Positions 14,421 through 20,819 of a stretch of DNA of 21,119 nucleotides are shown one piece after another (the stretch's first letter is position 1; the number at the start of each line of letters is the position of its first letter). The notes beneath the pieces were generated by a model, which saw only the letters and a program-made list of their open reading frames with translations, ran no database searches and was not told the DNA's origin. A program made the translations under genes and the position numbers. Location of the stretch: contig CAAGDY010000505.1 in assembly GCA_900768695.1 (NCBI GenBank), forward strand, positions 1 through 21,119. The letters are read 5' to 3'. The DNA comes from an uncultured Anaerovibrio sp. (GTDB lineage Bacteria; Bacillota; Negativicutes; Selenomonadales; Selenomonadaceae).

Positions 14421-14801
14421 TCACTCAGAATAAACAACATAAGACTTGGGCGACTCCCAGACCTTTATCTCTGCCAGCTGCACATGAGGCATGCTGCGGA
14501 AAAACTCCGCTTTGGCCATCTCATCATAGACATAGCTGGCAATATTCTCCGCCGTAGGATTTTTACCGGCAGCAAAAGCCGGCAGCTCGTTCAGCATGCG
14601 GTGATCCAGTGTTTCCAAAAGCTCCCTGAGCTTTCCCTTCACCAGCTTAAAGTCCACCAGCATGCCAAGCGTATCCAGCTTTTCCCCCTTGACCACAGCC
14701 TCAACAGTCCAGCTGTGGCCATGCAGCCTGTCACACTTGCCAGGATACCCGGCCACCCTGTGGGCAGCCTCAAACTCCGCACTTACATGTATCTCAAACA
14801 T
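14421..14801 (-). CDS. queD: 6-carboxy-5,6,7,8-tetrahydropterin synthase
   Basis: Converts dihydroneopterin triphosphate to 6-carboxytetrahydropterin in the 7-deazaguanine pathway. It has 126 residues, typical for QueD. The zinc ligands are His14 in FEAAHRV and His27/His29 in DRLHGHSW. The catalytic Cys23 is in YPGKCDRLHGH. DHRMLNELP and PTAENIASYVYDEM give the second catalytic histidine and the pterin-binding Glu region. ATG at 14801 has GGGAGG about 11 nt upstream. It is the first gene of the queD-queE-phosphoethanolamine transferase unit, following the terminator of the neighbouring envelope operon. I saw no preQ1 riboswitch in the short leader (about 50 nt after the terminator). Confidence 0.96.
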   Translation of the reverse strand: MFEIHVSAEFEAAHRVAGYPGKCDRLHGHSWTVEAVVKGEKLDTLGMLVDFKLVKGKLRELLETLDHRMLNELPAFAAGKNPTAENIASYVYDEMAKAEFFRSMPHVQLAEIKVWESPKSYVVYSE

Positions 14802-14851
14802 AAATCACTATACCTCCCGATTCTGCGGCGAAAAACAAATCCCCGCCGGCT

Positions 14852-14883
14852 GATAAAGAAAGAGGCTCCCCGCGGAAGCCTCT
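14852..14883 (-). terminator. Intrinsic terminator after the GT2 glycosyltransferase gene
   Basis: Minus strand AGAGGCTTCC-GCG-GGGAGCCTCT forms a 10-bp stem with one G-T wobble and a 3-nt loop, followed by TTCTTT. It lies about 50 nt after the glycosyltransferase stop and ends the wecG-psd-pssA-GT2 operon. Confidence 0.8.
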
Positions 14884-14934
14884 GAACAAGTACAGCATCC
14901 CCCTGCGCTGTTACAGCGGACACACCTGCACTAT

Positions 14935-16173
14935 TTATTTCTTGGCCTTCATCAGCTGATCATAGCTGATGGACCTGGTATGCTTGGTATGGCTCCACTC
15001 ATGGTCATTCCGCTTGAAAAAGCCGATGAACACGATAGGAATCCATGAATAAATAAACACAGGATACAACAGCAGATAGAACCATGCCTTCAGCCTTGCC
15101 CTGATCTTCAGAAGAATAATCATCGGCAGGATGTACTGTCCCAGCATGATGGCAGTCATCAGCTCCGACGGCATAAAGGTATATATGCTGGTGTAGAACT
15201 GTCCGAACCACAGCTGGCAGTAGCTGGCAACAATGAAGAATGTGGATATCAGCAGGAAATGAGGCTGCAAAAGATAGATACAGCCATCCAGAATCCTGAT
15301 ATCGCGCCTTTTGATGCCCTCCCGCAGCATGACAGGTATAAAGCGGTGAGCCACATCAAACTGCCCCTGTGCCCAGCGCTTTCTCTGATTCCAGGACTGC
15401 ATAAAGGTCAGCGGCTTCTCATCATACACAATGGCATCGTGGGCCCAGGTGGTCTTGATGCCCTCAGCCAGCGACTTCATGGTAAACTCCATATCCTCTA
15501 CCAGACAGGTGGCACGCCAGCCATGACGCTGCAGCACCTCCGTGGTAATGCACATGCCGGTGCCGCCCAGCACCGCCGAAAGCCCCAGATTGGTCTTGGC
15601 CAGATGAGAAATATGGTCAATAACCCAGAAAGCGATGGCAAAGGTGCCTGCCACCCAGGTATCATACGGATTCTTGGCATCCAGATAGCCCTGAATAATC
15701 TTGGCGCCCTTGCACAGATGATGGTTCATCTCCATTAGGAAGTTCGGATGCACCAGATTGTCCGCATCAAAAATGCACACCGCATCATATTTCTTGTCCA
15801 TGGCAAACAGCTTCTCAAACATCCACTCCAGCGCATAGCCCTTGCTCTTCTTGGTAGGATGGGTGCGCTCGCAGACGATGGCCCCGGCATCACCGGCCAC
15901 CCTGGCAGTATTGTCGGAGCAGTTATCCGCAATAACGTAGATATCATACAGCTCCTTGGGATAGTCCAGCTGCTGCAGGTTCTCCACCAGCTGGCCGATA
16001 ACCGCCTGCTCGTTGTGGGCCGCCACAATCACCGCCATCTTCTTCTCAGGCGTAGTAATCTTCTCTTCCTTAAAACGCCACAGGCCAAAAAAGCCGATAA
16101 AGAAAAAATACACCGTAAACAGGAAGATAATTATCTGAAGTGGTACCATCACTATATCAAATGGAAAATTCAT
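14935..16173 (-). CDS. Family 2 membrane glycosyltransferase, processive-type (cellulose synthase/IcaA-like)
   Basis: Inverting GT-A sugar transferase anchored in the inner membrane, 412 residues. One N-terminal membrane helix (~8-30) is followed by the catalytic domain. VIVAAHNEQAVIG begins it, with Asp83 in VIADNCSDNT, the metal-binding DAD at 136-138 in IFDADNLVHPNF, the general-base ED at 226-227 in LVEDMEF, and QRKRW at 263-267. This D, DxD, ED, QxxRW set is typical of polymerising GT2 enzymes. Two or three further helices follow (~300-385). Donor and acceptor are unknown. Its place after wecG, psd and pssA suggests an envelope glycan or glycolipid role, which is inference. ATG at 16173 has AAGGAG about 10 nt upstream. 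It is the last gene before a strong terminator. Confidence 0.88.
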   Translation of the reverse strand: MNFPFDIVMVPLQIIIFLFTVYFFFIGFFGLWRFKEEKITTPEKKMAVIVAAHNEQAVIGQLVENLQQLDYPKELYDIYVIADNCSDNTARVAGDAGAIVCERTHPTKKSKGYALEWMFEKLFAMDKKYDAVCIFDADNLVHPNFLMEMNHHLCKGAKIIQGYLDAKNPYDTWVAGTFAIAFWVIDHISHLAKTNLGLSAVLGGTGMCITTEVLQRHGWRATCLVEDMEFTMKSLAEGIKTTWAHDAIVYDEKPLTFMQSWNQRKRWAQGQFDVAHRFIPVMLREGIKRRDIRILDGCIYLLQPHFLLISTFFIVASYCQLWFGQFYTSIYTFMPSELMTAIMLGQYILPMIILLKIRARLKAWFYLLLYPVFIYSWIPIVFIGFFKRNDHEWSHTKHTRSISYDQLMKAKK

Positions 16174-16214
16174 TTACTAATTTCTCCTTTATTTGCTATT
16201 TGCCGCTTTCTCCC

Positions 16215-16916
16215 TTATTTTCCGGCCAGGTTGACAGCATGGTTGATTATGCCAAAAACCGCATAGGCCGCAAAAACAGCAAACAGGACTGCATAGACGA
16301 CAGCATCCAGCCCCCATACAAGAATCCCTGCAAAAACAACAGCTGCCACCAGCTTGGCCACGAGGTTCATCTTCTCCCCGTCACCCTTGAAATCAGGATA
16401 ATGCACCGTGCTAATCATCAGGTAGCCAACCACCATAACCAGCACAGGATAAGCGTAGGACAGCTGGTTCAAATCAAAGCCAATGCCCCTGAAAAGCAGG
16501 GTGGAGGTGGCAATCAGGCAGCCGCCGGCCGGTATGGCCAGCCCCATAAAATACCCATGCACCACGGTGGTATTCACGTTGAAGCGGGCCAGACGCCCCA
16601 TGCCGCAGACAGCAAAGAAAATAGCCGCTATCCAGCCAAAAACGCCAAACTCATGCAGCTGAAGGCTGTAGGCCAGGACGGCAGGTGCCGCACCAAAGGA
16701 AACAAGATCACACAGGGAGTCCATCTCCTTGCCAATTTCACTGCTGACCTTCAAGGCGCGGGCAGAGCGGCCATCCAGGCCATCAGCCACCAGAGCCAGC
16801 AGTATGCATACTGCAGCCGTACTCAGCTCCCCATTGAAGGTAGACAGGATTGAACACATACCAAAAACAAGATTCATGGAGGTCAAGCCATTTGGTATCC
16901 ACGATTTACTAAACAT
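16215..16916 (-). CDS. pssA: CDP-diacylglycerol-serine O-phosphatidyltransferase
   Basis: Makes phosphatidylserine from CDP-diacylglycerol and serine in the inner membrane. The 233-residue protein is the short, multi-spanning type. It shows the complete CDP-alcohol phosphatidyltransferase signature: Asp45, Asp48-Gly49, Ala52-Arg53, Gly62, Asp66 and Asp70, with exact family spacing. IPNGLTSMNLVFG at the N-terminus and LCDLVSFGAAPA after the motif are typical of PssA. Its ATG shares a base with the psd stop (TAATG), and GGAGG lies inside the end of psd. The two genes therefore look translationally coupled, matching the consecutive reactions. Confidence 0.96.
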   Translation of the reverse strand: MFSKSWIPNGLTSMNLVFGMCSILSTFNGELSTAAVCILLALVADGLDGRSARALKVSSEIGKEMDSLCDLVSFGAAPAVLAYSLQLHEFGVFGWIAAIFFAVCGMGRLARFNVNTTVVHGYFMGLAIPAGGCLIATSTLLFRGIGFDLNQLSYAYPVLVMVVGYLMISTVHYPDFKGDGEKMNLVAKLVAAVVFAGILVWGLDAVVYAVLFAVFAAYAVFGIINHAVNLAGK

Positions 16917-17554
16917 TATCTAATCCTCCCCAGAACACTTTCACCGCCACGGACCTTATCGCCCTTCTTCACCAGCACCTCTACATCAGCAGGCACTACC
17001 AGCTCCGTGCAGGAGCCGAACTTTATCAGGCCATACACCTGTCCCTTCTCCATGTTGTCATCCAGCGTTACCCAGGAAACAATGCGGCGAGCCAGAATTC
17101 CGGCAATCTGGGTCACCGTAACCCGGAAGCCGTCGGCATTCTCGATGCCCAGCATGTGGCGCTCGTTTTCAAAGCCCACCTCGTCCTTGTAGGCCGGGCG
17201 GAAGCGTCCGCACACGTACTTCTGGCACTTGATTTCACCGGCAATAGGACTGCGGTTCACATGAACGTTGAACACGGACAGGAAAATGATAATCTTCCTG
17301 CACGGTCCCTTGACGAACTCGTCCTCCTCCATCTCCACCACATCCTGCACGGTGCCATCAGCCGGAGAAACAATCAGGCTTTCATCCATGGGAATCTCGC
17401 GGGCGGGATTCCTGAAAAAATATGTAAAATAACAGGCCAGAATCATCGGCAAAATCACGCCGCCGATGCCAAAGCCAAAATACAGCACCACCGCCAGCAA
17501 AAGGGCGGCCGCGATGTAAATATATCCTTCCCTGACTACAGGGCCACGATTCAT
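16916..17554 (-). CDS. psd: Phosphatidylserine decarboxylase proenzyme, short (archaeal/type II-like) form
   Basis: Decarboxylates phosphatidylserine to phosphatidylethanolamine. I use ATG 17554 (212 residues), which has GGAGG 9 nt upstream. A GTG two codons earlier is only 3 nt from that site. The N-terminus has two short hydrophobic segments (~12-46) that would anchor it. SPADGTV and VFNVHVNRSPI carry the likely catalytic Asp and His. YGLIKFGSCTELVVP contains the self-cleavage Gly-Ser, with Ser181 becoming the pyruvoyl group. FGSC replaces the commoner FGSR of this subgroup, but the Gly-Ser pair is intact. It sits directly before pssA, so phosphatidylethanolamine synthesis is a two-gene unit here. 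Confidence 0.94.
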   Translation of the reverse strand: MNRGPVVREGYIYIAAALLLAVVLYFGFGIGGVILPMILACYFTYFFRNPAREIPMDESLIVSPADGTVQDVVEMEEDEFVKGPCRKIIIFLSVFNVHVNRSPIAGEIKCQKYVCGRFRPAYKDEVGFENERHMLGIENADGFRVTVTQIAGILARRIVSWVTLDDNMEKGQVYGLIKFGSCTELVVPADVEVLVKKGDKVRGGESVLGRIR

Positions 17555-17576
17555 TATCACGCACCTCCGGTCCTAA

Positions 17577-18305
17577 TCACTTTTTGCTTGCTACCACCTT
17601 AAGGACGAATTTCGGCAACGCCAAAAGCCTTCCGGCGCGGCTCGGCTGCTTCAGCCCCCTGAACAGCCACTCCAGCTTTGCCTTCTGCATCCAGAGTGGC
17701 GCCCGCTGCATGACACCTGCCATCACATCCAGGGTTCCGCCGACGCCGATGGACACCGGCACTCCCAGCTCCTTCAGATGCTTTTTCAGCCATTTTTCCT
17801 GCTTTGGCACACCGAGAGCCACCAGCAGGATATCCGGTTCCGCCGCCCTGATATCGGCAATAATCTGCGGCTCGTCCGCCTCCGTAAAAAAGCCGTTCCT
17901 GGTGCCCACAACCTGAATGCCCGGATACAGCTCCTCAGCCTTGGCCTTCGCCTTATCAGCCACGCCGGGAGCGGAGCCAAAGAAATAAACCCTGTGCCCC
18001 AGGGCCGGTGCCTCACGCATCAGCTCCTGAGCCAGATCATAGCCTGCCACCCTTTCCGGCATAGGCTGGCCAAGATGCCCGGCAGCCCATACCGTACCGG
18101 CACCATCCGGCACCACTAGATCCGCCTGATTCAAAATATCCTTTAGCTCTCTATCCTCTGTAGACCGCATCAGCATCTCGGCATTCGCGGTAGCCACCAG
18201 CGCACATCTCTTTTCCGCAATAAACCGCTGAACCGCCTCCACGGCCTGGGCCATAGTCAGGGAATTCACCCTGACGCCGAGAATCTCCACCTGCTTCAAT
18301 GGCAT
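17577..18305 (-). CDS. wecG: WecG/TagA/CpsF family glycosyltransferase (GT26)
   Basis: Likely adds an N-acetylmannosamine-type sugar to an undecaprenyl-diphosphate-linked GlcNAc at the inner face of the membrane; the exact sugar is inferred only from family. I choose ATG 18305 (242 residues), with GGGAGG 7 nt upstream. A longer frame to 18404 would span the promoter. VEILGVRVNSLTMAQAV starts the protein. ATANAEMLM and VVPDGAGTVWAA (Asp67, likely the catalytic base) are the GT26 signatures. PERVAGYDL, VYFFGSAPGVADKA, LLVALGVPKQEKW and SIGVGGTLDVMAG follow. The C-terminal LEWLFRGLKQPSRAGR region matches the membrane-associating appendage of the family. It is the first gene of the envelope operon, with psd 22 nt downstream. 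Confidence 0.93.
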   Translation of the reverse strand: MPLKQVEILGVRVNSLTMAQAVEAVQRFIAEKRCALVATANAEMLMRSTEDRELKDILNQADLVVPDGAGTVWAAGHLGQPMPERVAGYDLAQELMREAPALGHRVYFFGSAPGVADKAKAKAEELYPGIQVVGTRNGFFTEADEPQIIADIRAAEPDILLVALGVPKQEKWLKKHLKELGVPVSIGVGGTLDVMAGVMQRAPLWMQKAKLEWLFRGLKQPSRAGRLLALPKFVLKVVASKK

Positions 18306-18352
18306 CCATCTACCTCCCAAATACGAACTCGAACTCAAAAATTCCAACCTAC

Positions 18353-18382
18353 ATTTTAGCACAAAGCACCACAAATTAACAA
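18353..18382 (-). promoter_or_regulatory. Sigma-A-type promoter of the wecG-psd-pssA-GT2 operon
   Basis: Minus strand TTGTTA (18377-18382), 18 nt, then TAAAAT (18353-18358) preceded by TGC, an extended -10. It lies about 47 nt upstream of the wecG ATG. The region is AT-rich against GC-rich neighbours. Confidence 0.6.
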
Positions 18383-18598
18383 TATCTAAAATGAATAAAT
18401 GCAAATTTGCACGGCAAAAACAGCACTATCTTTGACACTGCCTTTGCTGCCGCAAAGCATCACACAAAAAACAAGTGCAGCTGCCAGAGCTAATCCCCCT
18501 CCGACAACTACACCTTGCTTTTATTATGGCACTGAAAAGCAGCAGCCTCAAATCATCCGCCTGCCGCTTCTTATTCACCTCACAACAGCCCCGCCAAA

Positions 18599-19906
18599 TC
18601 AGAGGATGTCAATATGCTCCCCGGCCAGAGCCTTGTTCATGCTGCGCACGGCACAGAACTTGCCGCACATGGAGCAGGTATCATCATGCTCCGGAGAACG
18701 GTCGGCACGGATAGCCTTGGCAGTTTCTGGGTCCAGGGCGCACTCCCACTGTGCTTCCCAGTCCAGCTTGCGGCGGGCATCCCCCATCCTGTCATCGATT
18801 TCCCTGGCACCACGGACTCCCTTGGCAATATCAGCCGCATGAGCCGCAATCTTGCTGGCAATGATGCCCTGCTTTACATCATCCACATTTGGCAGAGCCA
18901 GATGCTCGGCCGGAGTAACATAGCACAGGAAGGCCGCACCGCTCATGGCCGCCATAGCGCCACCAATGGCAGCAGTAATATGGTCGTACCCCGGTGCAAT
19001 ATCCGTTACCAATGGACCAAGCACGTAGAACGGCGCCCCCTGGCAGATGGTTTCCTGCACCTTCATGTTGGCGGCAATCTGATCCATCGGCACATGGCCA
19101 GGCCCCTCAACCATTACCTGAACATCCTTTGCCCAGGCCCGCTTCGTCAGCTCCCCAAGGCGCACCAGCTCCTCTATCTGGCATACGTCGGTAGCATCAG
19201 CCAGACAGCCAGGACGGCAGGCATCACCAAGAGATACCGTAACATCGTATTCACGACAGATATCGAGAATCTCATCGTAGTATTCATAGAAAGGATTTTC
19301 ATTGCCAGTCATGGACATCCAGGCAAAAACCAGTGAGCCGCCGCGGGAAACAATATTCATCTTGCGCTTATGCTTTTTTATCTGCTCAATGGTCTTTCTG
19401 GTAATACCGCAGTGCAGGGTAACAAAATCCACGCCATCCTGGGCATGCAGGCGCACCACATCGATAAAATCCTTTGCTGTCAGCGTATCCAGATCCCGCT
19501 GATAATGAATGACGCTGTCATACACAGGCACAGTGCCAATCATAGCCGGGCACTCGCTGGTCAGCTTCTGCCGGAAAGGCTGGGTATTGCCATGGCTGGA
19601 CAAATCCATAATCGCCTCCGCCCCCAGATTGACAGCAGACATAACCTTCTGCATCTCTATGTCATAATCCTTGCAGTCACGGGACACGCCCAGATTTACG
19701 TTGATTTTGGTGCGCAGCATGGAACCAACGCCCTCCGGCTCCAGGCACCGATGATTTACATTGGCAGGAATTGCCACCTTGCCGCAGGCCACCAAAGGCA
19801 TCAGCTCCTCTACAGTCATGCGCTCCTTGGCTGCCACCTTTTCTATTTCCGGTGTCACAATCCCCTTGCGGGCTGCCTCCATCTGGGTTTTATACTCTCT
19901 TGCCAT
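18599..19906 (-). CDS. thiC: Phosphomethylpyrimidine synthase ThiC
   Basis: Radical-SAM enzyme turning aminoimidazole ribotide into hydroxymethylpyrimidine phosphate for thiamin. I use ATG 19906 (435 residues), with AAGGAAG 7 nt upstream; the protein then starts MAREYKTQMEAARKGIVTP. A longer frame to 19939 lacks a ribosome binding site. Landmarks are NVNHRCLEPEGVG, DLSSHGN, TLHCGIT, VSRGGS, LGDACRPGC, VMVEGPGHVPMDQI and ITAAIGGAMAAMSG. The C-terminal cluster motif is DTCSMCGKFC, spaced CX2CX3C, one residue shorter than the CX2CX4C of the well-studied enzymes. A TPP riboswitch lies upstream. No other thi gene is adjacent. Confidence 0.97.
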   Translation of the reverse strand: MAREYKTQMEAARKGIVTPEIEKVAAKERMTVEELMPLVACGKVAIPANVNHRCLEPEGVGSMLRTKINVNLGVSRDCKDYDIEMQKVMSAVNLGAEAIMDLSSHGNTQPFRQKLTSECPAMIGTVPVYDSVIHYQRDLDTLTAKDFIDVVRLHAQDGVDFVTLHCGITRKTIEQIKKHKRKMNIVSRGGSLVFAWMSMTGNENPFYEYYDEILDICREYDVTVSLGDACRPGCLADATDVCQIEELVRLGELTKRAWAKDVQVMVEGPGHVPMDQIAANMKVQETICQGAPFYVLGPLVTDIAPGYDHITAAIGGAMAAMSGAAFLCYVTPAEHLALPNVDDVKQGIIASKIAAHAADIAKGVRGAREIDDRMGDARRKLDWEAQWECALDPETAKAIRADRSPEHDDTCSMCGKFCAVRSMNKALAGEHIDIL

Positions 19907-20022
19907 TACACTACTTCCTTTCCGGCTCTTCATGCCCACATTACCGCCATATACGGCGTATGAGCATTTTCCTACAATAATATTTACACAACATCTACAC
20001 CCGATTGTCTATGCATGCCGGC

Positions 20023-20073
20023 AAACAAAAATGGCATGCCATATCACCAGCCACAAAGCTGCAGGCATACCAC
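20023..20073 (-). terminator. Leader terminator downstream of the TPP riboswitch
   Basis: Minus strand TGGTATGCC (20064-20072) pairs with GGCATGCCA (20032-20040), with one wobble, and TTTTTGTTT follows at once. An inner CAGC/GCTG stem can stack inside the loop. It starts about 15 nt after the riboswitch core, so it is the obvious expression platform for stopping transcription when TPP is bound. A second GGCATGC at ~20013-20019 can pair with the same 3' arm and could give an alternative fold. Confidence 0.7.
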
Positions 20074-20084
20074 CACACTGCATG

Positions 20085-20172
20085 ATTTCCCTACGTTGGC
20101 ATTACCCACATCAGGTTTCCGGTCTAGGTGCTAAACCTACTCTCAGCCTGCTGCCGCAAGCTCCCACTCCAC
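20085..20172 (-). ncRNA. TPP riboswitch (THI element) of thiC
   Basis: Minus strand shows the conserved core: GGGAGC, then GGCTGAGAG, a TAGGT/ACCTA hairpin (loop TTAGC), GGAAACCTGATGTGGGTAATGCC in two parts, and ACGTAGGGAA. The CTGAGA and CCTGAT...TAATGCCAACGTAGGGAA boxes are near-consensus for thiamin pyrophosphate binding. It lies ~180 nt upstream of the thiC start, with a terminator hairpin between. High TPP should lower thiC expression. Confidence 0.95.
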
Positions 20173-20283
20173 ACATTCTACCATTATTCCCTATTAAATT
20201 CAACTATATTTCTTGCCAAACCTCTTCCCCGGGCAGATTCCCTGCCTGTACCGGCTTTATTTCCCTGCCTGCAGCCGCCAGAT
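20173..20283. other. Gap between the thiC leader and the DUF896 promoter
   Basis: With the leader on its left, this belongs to the 471-nt stretch without a gene between thiC (19906) and the DUF896 gene (20378). That stretch holds the leader terminator, the TPP riboswitch, this gap and the DUF896 promoter. The gap must carry the thiC transcription start, since the riboswitch needs sequence upstream of it. An ATGACA, 16 nt, TATATC arrangement on the minus strand near 20296-20323 is a weak candidate promoter that would overlap the opposite DUF896 promoter. Nothing coding is seen. Confidence 0.4.
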
Positions 20284-20312
20284 TTGTATCTTAATGATAT
20301 ATGCGTTATAAT
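20284..20312 (+). promoter_or_regulatory. Sigma-A-type promoter of the DUF896 gene
   Basis: TTGTAT (20284-20289), 17 nt, then a perfect TATAAT (20307-20312) on the plus strand, about 65 nt before the gene start. A second, poorer TTGTCA/TATACC pair lies just downstream. Confidence 0.65.
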
Positions 20313-20377
20313 ATAATTGTCATTTATGGCATAATATTATACCTTGGCAGCCGCCCTGGTACTAAAAGGAGAATCAC

Positions 20378-20572
20378 ATGATTACAAAAGAACTTATCGA
20401 CGAAATTAATACCCTTGCAAGAAAACAAAGGTCAACAGGGCTGACAGACGAAGAAAAAATTCGTCAAAATCAGCTAAGAAAAATTTATTTAGCAGGATTT
20501 CGGGAAAACGTGAAGAATATACTAGATAGAGTAGAGATTGTCGACGAGCTTCCTAAGAACAAACCCAACTAA
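20378..20572 (+). CDS. DUF896 (YnzC/YozO-like) small protein
   Basis: A 64-residue protein of unknown biochemical function in the DUF896 family. Members are 60-80 aa two-helix proteins; in B. subtilis ynzC is in the SOS-induced yneA operon. Visible family pattern: ITKELIDEINTLARKQRS, then LTDEEKIRQNQLRKIYLAGF, then RENVKNILDRVEIVDELP. The charged, helical middle is the signature. ATG at 20378 has AAAGGAG 6 nt upstream. The gene stands alone on the plus strand, divergent from thiC, with its own promoter. I see no LexA-type box next to it, so SOS control is not supported here. Confidence 0.9.
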   Translation: MITKELIDEINTLARKQRSTGLTDEEKIRQNQLRKIYLAGFRENVKNILDRVEIVDELPKNKPN

Positions 20573-20605
20573 ACCAATAGCAACCCTTTTTCTATCAATA
20601 TCAAT

Positions 20606-20649
20606 TCGGAAATTATACAAATTTTAGCAAAATTGAAATTTTGTTCCGA
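20606..20649. other. Stem-loop region downstream of the DUF896 gene
   Basis: TCGGAA (20606-20611) and TTCCGA (20644-20649) can pair. Immediately inside the 3' arm lies CAAAATTGAAATTTTG (20628-20643), a 6-bp hairpin with loop TGAA. There is no T-run after it, so a classical terminator is not supported. It begins 34 nt after the stop at 20572. Confidence 0.4.
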
Positions 20650-20658
20650 GAAGTTATG

Positions 20659-20675
20659 AATTTGTTATACAAATT
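20659..20675. promoter_or_regulatory. Candidate operator: inverted repeat upstream of the carboxyltransferase promoter
   Basis: AATTTGT-TAT-ACAAATT, a perfect 7-bp inverted repeat with a 3-nt centre. Its TTGTTATACAA core matches the t-GTnnnAC-a layout of FadR-subfamily GntR operators. An 11-bp direct copy of half of it, TTATACAAATT, also occurs at 20613-20623. It is centred about 75 nt upstream of the expected transcription start, an activator-like position. Confidence 0.4.
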
Positions 20676-20706
20676 ATGAAAAAATAACCGTTATTTATAG
20701 TTTTTA

Positions 20707-20735
20707 TTGACAAGAAAAAACAAAAACTTTATACT
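20707..20735 (+). promoter_or_regulatory. Near-consensus sigma-A promoter of the carboxyltransferase gene
   Basis: TTGACA (20707-20712, perfect -35), 17 nt, TATACT (20730-20735, one or two changes from TATAAT). It predicts a leader of roughly 78 nt. The quality fits a highly expressed central-metabolism gene. Confidence 0.85.
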
Positions 20736-20819
20736 ATTTGTAGAGAATGTTAGGGGTAATATAGGAGTTTTTTCGGGGTTATTGATTAAGTAATTTTTTA
20801 TATTAAGGAGATGTTTTAT

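Noticed and set aside
14802..14851. preQ1 riboswitch before queD
   Set aside because: The leader is short and I could not find the characteristic preQ1 core hairpin and A-rich tail.
18306..18404. Longer WecG start at 18404
   Set aside because: It would cover the extended -10 promoter and the GGGAGG site; family alignment begins at VEILGV.
18421..18598. Possible terminator after thiC
   Set aside because: Several short complementary segments (for example CGGCA/TGCCG near 18412-18454) exist, but none combines a solid stem with a directly following T-run.
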